Positions 1 to 8,510 of a stretch of DNA of 64,000 bases are shown one piece after another. The stretch is from Sphingomonas palmae (lineage in GTDB: Bacteria > Pseudomonadota > Alphaproteobacteria > Sphingomonadales > Sphingomonadaceae): assembly GCF_900109565.1 (NCBI RefSeq), contig NZ_FNZZ01000003.1, positions 393,165 through 457,164 of the forward strand, written 5' to 3'. The notes under the pieces were generated by a model. That model did no database searches. It was given only the letters and a program-made list of their open reading frames with translations, and was not told where the DNA came from. The position numbers and the translations under genes are program-made. The number at the start of each line of letters is the position of its first letter. Position 1 is the stretch's first letter.

Positions 1-204
1 CGGCACGGCGACCGGAAGCAGCGACAGCGTGACGATCGCGGCAGCGCCTAGGTGACCCACGAGTAGCAGCGGCACCTGTTGTCGTGCCTGATGTAGCTGC
101 GCAGCACGCACGCGCGTCCAAACGCGCGCGTCATCGCCCTCGCGCCAGCCGAGCAGGACGCCCGGACTGATCGGCGGCGAGGACGAGGGGGCAGGCGGGC
201 TCAC
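1..204 (-). CDS. N-terminal fragment of a membrane protein, cut by the window edge
   Basis: The 68 visible codons start at a GTG; an in-frame stop lies a short way upstream and there is no other usable start between. The fragment opens with a Pro/Ser-rich stretch, then a charged segment (RAAQLHQARQQ), then a hydrophobic segment beginning VPLLLVGHLGAAAIV that looks like a first membrane helix. It lies about 80 bp downstream of the fatty acyl-AMP ligase in the same direction, so the two may be co-transcribed. The pattern resembles the start of sphingomonad membrane-bound GGDEF/EAL proteins, but that is a guess from a short fragment and the function is left open. Confidence 0.5.
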   Translation of the reverse strand, partial: MSPPAPSSSPPISPGVLLGWREGDDARVWTRVRAAQLHQARQQVPLLLVGHLGAAAIVTLSLLPVAVP

Positions 205-284
205 GTCTTCACCGTAAGCCGCTGCGGGTTGATTAAAGGTTTAGGCCTGCGCGAAAATGCCGGTCGTCATCGATGTGCCGGCGT

Positions 285-2024
285 TCACGCTGCGATGTCG
301 TACGGCTTGATCTCGCCTGCCAGATACAGATTGCGCGCCTTCGCCCGGCTTAGTTTGCCCGAGCTGGTCCGTGGCAGCGTACGAGGCGGAATCAGTTCCA
401 CGACGCAGTTCATGCCAGTGACCGAGCGGACGCGGTCGCGGATCTCGTCGCGCAGCCGCGTGCGCTCGGTATCGTCGGAGCTGCGGCATTGCACCAGCAC
501 CGCGGGCGTTTCCTCGCCGCCCGGCGTCGTGATCGCGAAGGCGGCGATGTCGCCGGCCTTGAACCCGGGAAGCTGTTCCACCGCCCATTCAATGTCTTGC
601 GGCCAATGGTTGCGACCATTGATGATGATCATGTCCTTGGCACGACCGACAATGTAGATGTAGCCGTTCGACAGATAGGCCATGTCGCCGGTGTCGAGCC
701 ACCCGTCGACCATGCACGCGTCGGTCGCGGCCTGGTCGCGGAAATAGCCGACCATCACCGAGGGGCCACGGCACCACAATTTGCCGATCGCGCCGTTGGG
801 CAGCGGCGTGCCGTCCTCCTCGCGCACCTCGACCTCCATGTCGCGCACCGGCTTGCCGCAGTTGACGATTGCCCGATAGCGTTGAGGGCGATCTTCGCCG
901 TGGCTCATCCCCGACAGCTCGGTTTCCTCGACCAGCTCGACACGGATGCCCTCGCCCGGCGGCATCAGCGACACCGCCAGCGTCGCCTCGGCCAGGCCGT
1001 AGCTCGGCAGGAAGGCGCCCGCGTTGAAGCCCGCGCTGTGGAATGCGTCGACGAACGCCTGCATCACGTCGGGACGGATCATGTCCGCACCGTTGCCCGC
1101 AACCCGCCAGCGCGACAGGTTGAACCGGTCCGACGCCTTGGTCTGGCTGGAAATGCGCCGCGCGCAGATGTCGTAGCCGAAGGTCGGCGAGTAGGAGAGC
1201 GTCGTACCGGTGTTGCGGCTGATCAGGTCGAGCCACGACAGCGGACGACGCGCAAAATCCTCGGTCTTGAGGTAATCGGTCGAGACCTGGTTCGCCATCG
1301 GCGACAGGAAGCAGCCGACCAGTCCCATGTCATGGTACCACGGCAGCCACGACACGCAGCGGTCGGTGTCGACGATCTCCATCCCGTGCGCGTGCGCGGC
1401 GAGGTTACTGAGCAGCGCGCGGTGCGTGATCGCGACCCCGTGCGGGAACCGGGTCGAGCCGCTGGAATACTGCAGGTAGCAGATGTCGTTGCCGGTGGCG
1501 GTCGGAAGCGGTGCCTCGAGCGCGGGACGTGAGAGCAGCTCGCTCCAGTCGACGCCCGCCACGCCCTCTGCCTCCGCCGCCGCGCCCGCCATCTGTTCTA
1601 GCTCGGCGGGGTAGATCAGCATGCGCGGGTCGCAGCTCGACAGCTGATTGCGCAGCTGGTCGATGTACGAATCGCGCCCGCCGAACGAGGTCGGCAACGG
1701 CAACGGCACCGGCCACGCGCCCGCGAGCACGGTACCGAAGAACAATTGCGCAAATTCTGCGCTCGTCTCAGCCACCAGCGCGACCCGGTCACCCGGCGCG
1801 ATGCCGGCCGCGATCAACCGGTAGGCGGCCGCGCGCGCGTCGTCGCGCAGTTGCGCATACGGATAGACACGCACCAGCGTCGCACGCGCGTCGTGGAAGT
1901 TCAGTCCGCGTTTGCCTTGCGCCGCATAATCCAGCGCTTCGCTCAGCGTGCCGAAATTGGAGAACCGGCGCGGCAAGGCGTCGGCAGTCGGGGTCGGCTG
2001 GAGTGGGGCGAGGTCACTGGTCAT
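285..2024 (-). CDS. Fatty acyl-AMP ligase / acyl-ACP synthetase (AMP-binding superfamily)
   Basis: 579 residues. It should activate a fatty acid as acyl-adenylate with ATP, probably for transfer to an acyl carrier protein. The adenylate-forming P-loop reads YSSGSTRFPHGV near residue 190, followed by WLPWYHDMGLVG typical of the FadD32/FAAL branch, then DTGDMAYLSNGYIYIVGRAKD, and near the C-terminus the catalytic-lysine region PRTSSGKLSRAKARN. Length fits stand-alone FAALs, which lack the polyketide modules of larger relatives. In Caulobacter an acyl-ACP synthetase of this type supplies acyl-ACP for sphingolipid synthesis, and spt, an ACP and cerR lie in this window about 55 kb away, so a link is plausible but inferred. 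It is divergent from recX. Confidence 0.85.
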   Translation of the reverse strand: MTSDLAPLQPTPTADALPRRFSNFGTLSEALDYAAQGKRGLNFHDARATLVRVYPYAQLRDDARAAAYRLIAAGIAPGDRVALVAETSAEFAQLFFGTVLAGAWPVPLPLPTSFGGRDSYIDQLRNQLSSCDPRMLIYPAELEQMAGAAAEAEGVAGVDWSELLSRPALEAPLPTATGNDICYLQYSSGSTRFPHGVAITHRALLSNLAAHAHGMEIVDTDRCVSWLPWYHDMGLVGCFLSPMANQVSTDYLKTEDFARRPLSWLDLISRNTGTTLSYSPTFGYDICARRISSQTKASDRFNLSRWRVAGNGADMIRPDVMQAFVDAFHSAGFNAGAFLPSYGLAEATLAVSLMPPGEGIRVELVEETELSGMSHGEDRPQRYRAIVNCGKPVRDMEVEVREEDGTPLPNGAIGKLWCRGPSVMVGYFRDQAATDACMVDGWLDTGDMAYLSNGYIYIVGRAKDMIIINGRNHWPQDIEWAVEQLPGFKAGDIAAFAITTPGGEETPAVLVQCRSSDDTERTRLRDEIRDRVRSVTGMNCVVELIPPRTLPRTSSGKLSRAKARNLYLAGEIKPYDIAA

Positions 2025-2137
2025 TCACGTCGGTCCTGTCGCGGCGCATCGCGCTCGTGCATGGATCAAGGGCGGCATCGTACGGGCAGTCAAACCCGCG
2101 CTTCCAACCTCCGACCCTAGTGTGGCACAATCAAGGC

Positions 2138-2722
2138 GTGAGCGGGTCATGGCGGAACAGGGCAGGGAAGAGCGGCACAGGCGGCGCAGCTGATCGCGGT
2201 GAACGGCGCGAGCGCCGCGTACCACCGCCGCTTGACCAGGCCGCGCTGGAGGCACTGGCGCTGCGCTATGTCGAGCGGTTCGCGACGACGCAGGGTAAGC
2301 TGAGCGACTATCTGCGTCGCAAGATACGCGAGCGCGGATGGCAGGGCGAGCCGATCGAGGTCGGCGCAATCGCGACGCGCTTCGCCGAGCTCGGCTACAT
2401 CAACGACCGCGGCTACGCCGAGATGAAGACGGCCTCGCTCGTTCGCCGCGGCTACGGCGAACGCCGCATCACCGCCGCGCTTCATGCCGCGCGCATCGGC
2501 GCGGCCGACGCCGAGGAGGCAGTGGATCAGGTACGCGACGGCGCGTTCGACCACGCGCTTGCCTTCGCGCGCCGCAAGCGGATCGGCCCGTTCGCATCCG
2601 CGCCGGCCAACGAGGATCAGCGGCGCAAGCAGCTGGCCGCGATGGTGCGGGCGGGGCACTCGTTCGCTTTATCCGCCAAAATCTTGCGCATGACCGAGCC
2701 GGAGGATGCCGTCGACGATTGA
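2138..2722 (+). CDS. recX: Regulatory protein RecX
   Basis: 194 residues from a GTG start. RecX proteins bind RecA filaments and modulate recombination and the SOS response. The translation has the RecX helical repeats: [43 protein letters not shown] and, further on, [20 protein letters not shown]. The first 30 residues are basic and low in complexity, as in other sphingomonad RecX proteins. The GTG is the only start downstream of the divergent ligase gene that leaves the domain complete; a short AAGG sits just upstream but very close. The gene is separated from recA, at least within this window, and is followed 76 bp later by a cold-shock gene. Confidence 0.85.
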   Translation: MSGSWRNRAGKSGTGGAADRGERRERRVPPPLDQAALEALALRYVERFATTQGKLSDYLRRKIRERGWQGEPIEVGAIATRFAELGYINDRGYAEMKTASLVRRGYGERRITAALHAARIGAADAEEAVDQVRDGAFDHALAFARRKRIGPFASAPANEDQRRKQLAAMVRAGHSFALSAKILRMTEPEDAVDD

Positions 2723-2798
2723 CGCGCGCGGCAATTCGACCAATCATTGTGCGGCGCATGATGAACGCTGCGCACCAAAACGGGAGTTTGGATCAACG

Positions 2799-3374
2799 GT
2801 GCCGGAACAAGCGGCCTTGGCCGACGGCGGGGAAGAACGCGCACGCGTGCTCGGCGACGATGCCGAGGCGCGGGCGGTGTCCGGTACGTTGAAATGGTTC
2901 GATGCGACCCGTGGTTTCGGCTTCCTGGTCGCGGACGATCCCGCGATTGGCGACGTGCTGATCCACTTTTCGGTATTGCAGCAGCACGGTCGCCGCACCC
3001 TGCCCGAGGGTGCGCGGATGGAGGTGTCGGCGGTGCGGCGCGCGCGCGGATACCAGGCGAGTGAAGTCCATGTGATCGACGTGGCGGCGGCGGCAACTGC
3101 CGTGCGCGACCGCGACCGCGACCGGATCGATCCCGAGGCGCTGCTGGACGACGCGGACGATTGGCAGGACGTCGCGGTCAAGTGGTTCAACCGGTTGAAG
3201 GGCTATGGCTTCCTAGTCCGCGTCGATGAACCGGGTGACATCTTTGTTCACATGGAAACGCTTCGCCGCGCCGGGGTGGCGGAGGTCGAGCCCGATCAGC
3301 CGCTGCGCGCCCGCATCGTCGACGGGCGCAAGGGGCCATTGGCGGTCGCGGTCGCCGCGCCGCCGAGCGAATAG
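2799..3374 (+). CDS. Tandem cold-shock-domain protein
   Basis: 191 residues with two cold-shock domains, which bind single-stranded nucleic acid. The first contains [16 protein letters not shown] (around residue 30) and VLIHFSVLQ; the second contains [16 protein letters not shown] (around residue 125) and [12 protein letters not shown]. Both RNP1 (K-G-[FY]-G-F) and RNP2 (VLIHF / IFVHM) signatures are visible. An acidic and charged linker ([19 protein letters not shown]) joins them. Double-domain proteins of this size are common in alphaproteobacteria, unlike the 70-residue single-domain Csp of enterics. GTG at 2799 is preferred because a GGGAG lies about 12 bases upstream; an ATG at 2706 inside recX would give an unconvincing leader. 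Confidence 0.85.
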   Translation: MPEQAALADGGEERARVLGDDAEARAVSGTLKWFDATRGFGFLVADDPAIGDVLIHFSVLQQHGRRTLPEGARMEVSAVRRARGYQASEVHVIDVAAAATAVRDRDRDRIDPEALLDDADDWQDVAVKWFNRLKGYGFLVRVDEPGDIFVHMETLRRAGVAEVEPDQPLRARIVDGRKGPLAVAVAAPPSE

Positions 3375-3413
3375 CCGTTTACCCCGCCCCGGTGCGGAGT
3401 TAAGCGGGGCGCG

Positions 3414-3809
3414 ATGGGCATCAATCTCAATCCGTTCACCTGGTGGAATGGCGCAACGATCGGCACCATGATCTACGGCCTGCGCGGCAAGCGTCAGGTC
3501 GGCGAGGATGGTCTGGGCAATACCTATTGGGAAGGTGGCACCACGCCGCAGGGAACGACGCGCCGCTGGGTGATCTACAAGGGCGCGAACGACACCAGCC
3601 GCGTGCCGCCCGACTGGTTCAGCTGGCTGCATCACCAGATCGCCGACGTGCCGGACCAGTCGCTGCCCGCGCCGCGCCAGTGGCAGAAGCCTGCCGTTCC
3701 CAACATGACCGGCACCGCGTTCGCCTATCGGCCCGCGGGCGCGCTGGAGAAGGGCGGGCATCGCGCATCCGCCACGGGTGATTACGAGGCGTGGAGCCCC
3801 GACGCGTGA
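3414..3809 (+). CDS. NADH:ubiquinone oxidoreductase subunit NDUFA12
   Basis: 131 residues. This is the bacterial relative of the mitochondrial complex I accessory subunit NDUFA12 (B17.2), found in alphaproteobacteria and thought to stabilise the peripheral arm. Diagnostic stretches are FTWWNGATIGTMIYG near the start, GNTYWEGG, RRWVIYKGANDTSRVPPDW and WLHHQIADVP. The gene begins at ATG with a short spacer after the cold-shock gene and overlaps the next gene by four bases (GTGA). The adjacent DUF2155 and aat genes form a neighbourhood common in alphaproteobacteria. Confidence 0.93.
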   Translation: MGINLNPFTWWNGATIGTMIYGLRGKRQVGEDGLGNTYWEGGTTPQGTTRRWVIYKGANDTSRVPPDWFSWLHHQIADVPDQSLPAPRQWQKPAVPNMTGTAFAYRPAGALEKGGHRASATGDYEAWSPDA

Positions 3810-4480
3810 ACCGCGCGGCCGCGATCGGCGGCCTGGTGGTGCTCGCGGCCGGCGCCGGCGCGGCATGGTACGGGTTCGATCACCTGTCCGGTCGCGACGC
3901 AGCGCCTGCACAGGAGCGGGTGACACGCGCGGTGCCCGCGGCGGCTCGCCCAGTGCCGAGCGCTGCTGCAGCCCACAGCTCGGAGGTGGTTGACACCGAT
4001 AGCGGCACGCCGGTCGACGCCGGGACGACGCCGATGGCGCAGCGCGTCGCGGTGATCGGCCTGCTCAACAAGCGTAACGGCGTCAGCCGCGACCTTACAT
4101 TGAAGCCCGGACAGGCGGTCCGCGTCGGCGACGTGATCGTGCGCCTGTCGGCGTGCGAGCAGACCGCGCCGTGGGAGCAGCAGGCATTGACCGGCGCGTT
4201 CGTGCAGCTGGACGTGCAGAACATCGATCGCCGCTGGCAGCGCGTCTTCTCAGGCTGGCTCTACAAGGAGCGGCCGCAGCTGAACGTCGTGCTGCATCCA
4301 GTCTACGACGTCTGGACCAAGAGCTGCGCGATGAGCTTTCCCGGTACGACGCCGGCCGCGGCGCCATCGCCCGCGGCGTCGGCCAAACGGTCGAGCGCGC
4401 CGAAGTCGCCGTCCCGGGCCGCGGCGGAAGCGGATGACTCGTCTGAGCCGCCGAGTGCGGTTGCCAGCAACGCCATATAG
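3806..4480 (+). CDS. DUF2155 domain protein, membrane-anchored
   Basis: 224 residues from a GTG that overlaps the previous stop (GTGA). An N-terminal hydrophobic segment (AIGGLVVLAAGAGAAWYGF) looks like a signal anchor. The conserved DUF2155 core runs from about residue 80: VAVIGLLNKRNGVSRDLTLK, VRLSACEQTAPWEQ, GAFVQLDVQN, VFSGWLYKERPQLNVV and VYDVWTKSCAM. Two conserved cysteines (ACEQ and KSCAM) could form a disulfide. The function is not known; a periplasmic location is inferred. The last 45 residues are Ala/Ser/Pro-rich and are encoded opposite the 3' end of aat. Confidence 0.85.
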   Translation: MNRAAAIGGLVVLAAGAGAAWYGFDHLSGRDAAPAQERVTRAVPAAARPVPSAAAAHSSEVVDTDSGTPVDAGTTPMAQRVAVIGLLNKRNGVSRDLTLKPGQAVRVGDVIVRLSACEQTAPWEQQALTGAFVQLDVQNIDRRWQRVFSGWLYKERPQLNVVLHPVYDVWTKSCAMSFPGTTPAAAPSPAASAKRSSAPKSPSRAAAEADDSSEPPSAVASNAI

Positions 4481-5025
4481 TCGGCACGACTGATCTCCAC
4501 CGCGCCCAGCGTGGCGAGGTGCTGCGTCATGAATTGACAGTCTAGCAGTGTGTACCCGCCCGCCCGCAGGCGCGCGACGAGTGCGGCGATCGCAACCTTG
4601 GACGCGTTGGTCGCGCGGCTGACCATGCTCTCGCCGAAGAAGGCGCGCCCGATCGCCAGGCCGTACAGGCCGCCGACCAGTTCATCGCTCGACCAGCATT
4701 CGACCGAATGCGCGTGACCCATTTCGTGCAGCCGGATGAAGGCGTGCTCGATCGAGCGATTGATCCACGTTTCCGGGCGGTCATTGGCGCTCTCGGCGCA
4801 CAGGCGCAGTACCTGTCCGAACGCGCGGTCGGCGGTGACGCGGAAACGATCGGCGACCACGACCTTGCGCAGCGAGCGCGACAGGTGAAAGCCGTCCAGC
4901 GGCAGGATCGCGCGACGGCGCGGTTCCACCCAGTAGACGCTACGCGCATCGCGGCTGTCCGCCATCGGAAAGACGCCAACTGAATAGGCGCCGAGCACGA
5001 TGGCAGGGTCGAGCGGTTCGAACAT
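4303..5025 (-). CDS. aat: Leucyl/phenylalanyl-tRNA--protein transferase
   Basis: 240 residues. Aat moves Leu or Phe from aminoacyl-tRNA onto proteins with N-terminal Lys or Arg, marking them for ClpS/ClpAP. Typical segments are GAYSVGVFPMADSRD, YWVEPRRRAILPLDGFHLSR, WINRSIEHAFIRLHEMGHAHS, ELVGGLYGLAIGRAFFGESM and LLDCQFMTQHLATLGA. ATG 5025 gives the usual family start and overlaps the ParA stop as TGATG, implying translational coupling. The conserved domain ends near residue 190; the last 50 residues form a low-complexity tail ending in KLIAQLLVQTS, encoded opposite the convergent DUF2155 gene. Confidence 0.93.
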   Translation of the reverse strand: MFEPLDPAIVLGAYSVGVFPMADSRDARSVYWVEPRRRAILPLDGFHLSRSLRKVVVADRFRVTADRAFGQVLRLCAESANDRPETWINRSIEHAFIRLHEMGHAHSVECWSSDELVGGLYGLAIGRAFFGESMVSRATNASKVAIAALVARLRAGGYTLLDCQFMTQHLATLGAVEISRADYMALLATALGGSDESSASAAARDGDFGALDRLADAAGDGAAAGVVPGKLIAQLLVQTS

Positions 5026-5732
5026 CAGGCGAGACGTTTCTCGATCCTCTTCCACAAATCGGCGACGGCGAGGGCGGCGGGGCTGCGCGGTGCGACATGC
5101 CCGACCGGTCGACGCCGCGTTGCCGCACTCTCCACCACGCTTGCCATCGGAATGACCGGCCAGTCGGGATGGCGGGTTAGCGCCTCCGCGTGCAGCGCGC
5201 GGCGGCGGTCGACCATGACGTGGACCGGCATGGTGCGCGTGCGTCCGCCGAGGTGACGGTCGACCTCTTCCCAAGCGCGCTCTGACAAGGCGGAGGGGAC
5301 GACGGGCACGACGATCAGGTCGGCGGCGCGCGCGACCTGGTCCGCGGTCTCGGTCAGGCCGGGCGGGCAGTCGAGCACGACGCGGTCGTGATCGCCCAGT
5401 TCGCCGAGCAGCCGCGCGAGCCGCCGCTTCTTGGCCAAAGCCCTGAACAGGTGGTTGAGGTCACGCAGCGACGCGTCGGCGGGGAGCAGGTCGAGCCGCT
5501 CGGTTGTAGTTACCCGGATCAGACGTGATGGCGAGATATGGCGCGAGAAGACCGCGTGCGCGCGCTCGCCACCACCGTCCTCACCCAACATCCAGCTCGA
5601 CGCGGCCTGCGGGTCGAGGTCCCACAACAAGGTGCGCCGCGACGACAGCGTCGCGGCGCACCATGCGAGATTGACGGCGAGCGTGGATTTGCCGACGCCG
5701 CCTTTCAGGGAGTAGATCGCGATCGTCGCCAT
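5025..5732 (-). CDS. Orphan ParA-family ATPase
   Basis: 235 residues. Deviant Walker A near the start is YSLKGGVGKSTLAVNLAW with the signature lysine of ParA/MinD ATPases, Walker A' is LLWDLDPQAASSWML, and Walker B is VVLDCPPGL. No ParB-like gene is adjacent, so a chromosome-partition role is not supported by context; orphan ParAs position other cargo such as plasmids, arrays or polysaccharide machinery. It is translationally coupled to aat (TGATG). What it positions is unknown. Confidence 0.85.
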   Translation of the reverse strand: MATIAIYSLKGGVGKSTLAVNLAWCAATLSSRRTLLWDLDPQAASSWMLGEDGGGERAHAVFSRHISPSRLIRVTTTERLDLLPADASLRDLNHLFRALAKKRRLARLLGELGDHDRVVLDCPPGLTETADQVARAADLIVVPVVPSALSERAWEEVDRHLGGRTRTMPVHVMVDRRRALHAEALTRHPDWPVIPMASVVESAATRRRPVGHVAPRSPAALAVADLWKRIEKRLA

Positions 5733-5787
5733 CGATGCGCTAGGCTAGGCCCGGCGCGGCTCGGTGACAAGCGAACGTTGCGAGCGC

Positions 5788-6174
5788 TCAGGCGTGGCAG
5801 GACAGCGCCGACTTGCCCGGCTGGGTCAGCGTGATCTCGGTCGTGTCGCCGGTCATCGACCAGCCACCGTCCGCAGTCAGCGGCTTGCCTGCCTCATCCG
5901 CCTTCAGCATGACGGGCGAGCCATCCTTCTTGGTGCGCACCACCGCCTGCTTGTCGCCCTGGAAGAAGGTGACGTAGACCAGGCTGCTGTCCTTGCAGCG
6001 CATCGTCTTGTCGGCCTTGATCGCGGGCGGCAGCTCAACGGGCGCTGCCTTGGCGAGGTTCGCGGCCATCGGATCGGGGTTGGCATCGACCACTTCGGGC
6101 GAGGACGATGAGTTACAGCCGGCAAGAGCGAACAGCGAAGCGGCAACGGCGGGGAGGAGGAGGCGGTTTACCAT
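5788..6174 (-). CDS. Small secreted lipoprotein, unknown function
   Basis: 128 residues from ATG 6174. The N-terminus (MVNRLLLPAVAASLFALAGC) is a lipoprotein signal with lipobox LAGC, so the mature protein should start at Cys20 and be lipid-anchored. The mature part has two more cysteines (MRCKDSS and ALSCHA) and a beta-rich middle (VYVTFFQGDKQAVVRT). That layout is reminiscent of the MliC/lysozyme-inhibitor-like fold but the match is not firm. It lies upstream of parA/aat in the same direction with a 55-bp gap. Confidence 0.7.
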   Translation of the reverse strand: MVNRLLLPAVAASLFALAGCNSSSSPEVVDANPDPMAANLAKAAPVELPPAIKADKTMRCKDSSLVYVTFFQGDKQAVVRTKKDGSPVMLKADEAGKPLTADGGWSMTGDTTEITLTQPGKSALSCHA

Positions 6175-6351
6175 AGCGCGGCGGCGCTTCGCGCATGCGG
6201 CATGATAGGTCAAGGTCCGTGCCGCGCTGCGACATAATTATTCAAACTTCGGTGCGGTGCCGCAGGATGGCCGAGGAAGAGTGGGGGCGCTTCGCGTCAC
6301 CCAAGCCATGCTTGCTTGCGACGGGCGCGGCAAACCACCTATGTGGTTGCG

Positions 6352-7329
6352 ATGGATACGACCCCGAATACCCTGGCCCTGATCGGCAACACTCCCCTCG
6401 TTCGCCTGGCTGGCCCCAGCGCAGCGACCGGTTGCGACATCTTCGGGAAGTGCGAGTTCACCAATCCGGGCGCAAGTGTCAAAGACCGTGCCGCGCTGTC
6501 GATTGTCGAGGACGCCGAGGCGCGTGGAATGCTGGCGCCCGGCGGCACGATCGTGGAGGGGACGGCGGGCAACACCGGGATCGGGCTGGCGCTGGTCGCC
6601 AACGCGAAGGGCTATCGCACGATCATCGTCATGCCCGACACGCAGTCGAAGGAGAAGATGGACACACTCCGCGCGCTCGGCGCCGAGCTGGTGACCGTGC
6701 CGGCCGCACCTTATTCCTCGCCGTGCCATTTCGTGCACACCTCGCGCCGGATCGCGGAGGAAACGCCGGGGGCAATCTGGGCCAACCAGTTCGACAATAT
6801 CGCCAATCGCCGCGCGCACATCACCGGCACGGCCGAGGAGATCTGGGCGCAGATGGACGGCCGAGTCGACGGTTTCACCTGTGCGGCCGGCACCGGCGGC
6901 ACGATCGCGGGCGTAGGGCTGGGTTTGAAGGCCAAGGACGAGCGCGTCTGTATCGCGCTCAGCGACCCGCACGGCGCGGCGCTGTACGAATATTACGCGC
7001 ACGGTGAGCTGCGGTCGGAGGGATCGTCCGTCGCCGAGGGGATCGGGCAGGGCCGGATCACCGCCAATTTGGAAGGTGCGCCGATCGATACGCAGTTTCG
7101 CATCTCCGATCAGGAGGGGTTCGACTGGGTCGACCGGCTGCTGCGCGACGAGGGGCTGTGCCTTGGGCTGTCGTCGGGAATCAACGTGGCCGGTGCGGTG
7201 CGACTGGCACGGCACCTGGGTCCCGGCCAGCGCGTCGCGACGATCCTGTGCGACACCGGTTTCCGCTATCTGTCGACGCTCTACGATCCGGCGTGGCTCG
7301 AAGCCAAGGGGCTGCACCGCGCCGCATGA
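6352..7329 (+). CDS. cysK: Cysteine synthase A (O-acetylserine sulfhydrylase)
   Basis: 325 residues. A PLP enzyme that makes cysteine from O-acetylserine and sulfide. Visible are the N-terminal LIGNTPLVRLAGP, the PLP lysine in NPGASVKDRAAL (about residue 43), the substrate loop EGTAGNTGIGLALVA, and the glycine-rich phosphate-binding AAGTGGTIAGVG. ATG 6352 places GNTPLVRL at its usual distance; an in-frame start at 6316 would add a basic leader not seen in the family. The 177-bp region upstream is shared with the divergent lipoprotein gene. Confidence 0.9.
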   Translation: MDTTPNTLALIGNTPLVRLAGPSAATGCDIFGKCEFTNPGASVKDRAALSIVEDAEARGMLAPGGTIVEGTAGNTGIGLALVANAKGYRTIIVMPDTQSKEKMDTLRALGAELVTVPAAPYSSPCHFVHTSRRIAEETPGAIWANQFDNIANRRAHITGTAEEIWAQMDGRVDGFTCAAGTGGTIAGVGLGLKAKDERVCIALSDPHGAALYEYYAHGELRSEGSSVAEGIGQGRITANLEGAPIDTQFRISDQEGFDWVDRLLRDEGLCLGLSSGINVAGAVRLARHLGPGQRVATILCDTGFRYLSTLYDPAWLEAKGLHRAA

Positions 7330-7375
7330 CGCGGTTCGACAGGCGCGCGGTGATCCGTTATCATCGCGCGGTCGA

Positions 7376-7663
7376 ATGAAGCAGCAACCGAACCCCCGTT
7401 ATCTGGCCGATCAGGCTCGGCAGCGCGTGCGCGTCGGCATGATCGGTTTGGCTGCGGTCGTGCTACTGATCGGGCTGGCGAGCGCGATCTTCTCGACTGT
7501 GTCGCGCGAGCGACCGGTGTCGCCCGCTGCTGGTGTAGGCGCGGACGTGATCGCGCGAGCGGGAGCACCCGCCGCGGCGCCGACGGCCGGCAACGAACCG
7601 CTGGCCGAGCTTGGCGTCACGCCCAGCATCGCCAACAGTGCAGCGGCGAACGACCCACGCTGA
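7376..7663 (+). CDS. Small single-pass membrane protein, unknown
   Basis: 95 residues from ATG 7376, 46 bp after cysK. It has a basic N-terminus (PRYLADQARQRVRVG), one hydrophobic helix (MIGLAAVVLLIGLASAIFS, about residues 29-47) and an Ala/Pro/Gly-rich tail, suggesting an inner-membrane protein with a short periplasmic tail. No family is recognised. Codon use is like that of its neighbours, and it is the last gene before the dcw promoter region. Confidence 0.6.
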   Translation: MKQQPNPRYLADQARQRVRVGMIGLAAVVLLIGLASAIFSTVSRERPVSPAAGVGADVIARAGAPAAAPTAGNEPLAELGVTPSIANSAAANDPR

Positions 7664-8009
7664 GGCCGAAGCGGCGGTTCGCGACCAGCACTTTGGCTCA
7701 CCCTGTTGCAGCTAAATTTGGGTACGCACGCTGACCTAATTACCAAGTGAATAACGTGCGTTAGAGAAGCAGCGCAAGAACAAACCATAAACGAAAATAG
7801 ACGTGTGACTTCCTGATCACGTCATTCCAAAGTCTTACGTAAATTCCCCGAATTTCCCCGGAAATCCCTTCCGCTCCCAATCAGACTGCGCTACATCAAT
7901 TCTCGACATTGGGGGCAGCACCAACGTTGTAGACAGACAGGCTTGAGCGTCTGGCGGCGAGGGTCGCTCGGCGGGCAGCGCGGTCTTGTACCCCGAGTGC
8001 GAGGTGAGC
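7664..8009 (+). promoter_or_regulatory. Promoter/leader region of the dcw cluster
   Basis: A 346-base stretch without a gene that must hold the promoter of the mraZ-led cluster. It is locally AT-richer than its surroundings around 7720-7860. It contains the four MraZ-box-like repeats described separately. No terminator hairpin for the upstream gene was obvious, and a sigma70 -35/-10 pair could not be assigned with confidence. Confidence 0.6.
7845..7879 (-). promoter_or_regulatory. MraZ-box array (putative operator)
   Basis: On the minus strand the pentamers TGGGA, AGGGA, GGGGA and GGGGA lie at 7875-7879, 7865-7869, 7855-7859 and 7845-7849, an exact 10-bp period. MraZ of E. coli and other bacteria binds TGGGN-type direct repeats separated by 5 bases upstream of its own gene and represses the dcw cluster. 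The repeats sit about 130 bp before mraZ, so autorepression by MraZ is the natural reading. Confidence 0.75.
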
Positions 8010-8510
8010 GTGGCCGAACGGGTGGACTATCAGGGAAAGGGGCTCGGTCTTGTCGATGACAAGGGCCGTGTCGCGATTCCGAATAGCCTGCGCGCCGCGC
8101 TCGCGAAGAACAGCCCGCGCGACGACGGCAAAGACGGCGGCACCGTCATCATCGCCGCGCACCCGCATTATCGCTGTCTGATCGCCTACGATCCCGGCTT
8201 CGTGCCGATCCACAAGGCGAAGCTCGAAGCGCGCGAGGCGGCGGGCGAGCTGAAGGATGGCCGCACCGACTGGAACATCCTCGACCGCGCCGGCGCTGCC
8301 GAGCCGCTGCCGTTCGACGGGTCGGGCCGTTTCATCATGCCCGCGTTCGAACGGCGTTACGCGCGGATCGGCGGCGCCGCGGTGTTCCTGGGTTCGTTCA
8401 ACTGGGTCACGATCTGGTCGCCCGCGCTGCTGCTGGAAACTGACGACGTCGATCCGTTCATCCGCGAGTTCGTCGAGTTCACCTGCGAGGAAAAGGGCAT
8501 TGCCCTGTGA
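8010..8510 (+). CDS. mraZ: Transcriptional regulator MraZ
   Basis: 166 residues from GTG 8010, which has GAGG five bases upstream. MraZ is an AbrB-like DNA-binding protein that represses its own operon. The two swapped-hairpin halves are seen as [20 protein letters not shown] near the start and [20 protein letters not shown] in the second half. The protein is longer than the 150-residue E. coli MraZ, with a charged insert ([10 protein letters not shown]). An upstream in-frame TTG at 7986 is less convincing. It overlaps rsmH as GTGA. Confidence 0.9.
   Translation: MAERVDYQGKGLGLVDDKGRVAIPNSLRAALAKNSPRDDGKDGGTVIIAAHPHYRCLIAYDPGFVPIHKAKLEAREAAGELKDGRTDWNILDRAGAAEPLPFDGSGRFIMPAFERRYARIGGAAVFLGSFNWVTIWSPALLLETDDVDPFIREFVEFTCEEKGIAL

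Noticed and set aside
489..1532. A 347-residue plus-strand open frame opposite the acyl-AMP ligase
   Set aside because: Its His/Arg-rich composition is the usual antisense shadow of high-GC coding DNA, and the minus-strand frame has clear adenylation motifs.
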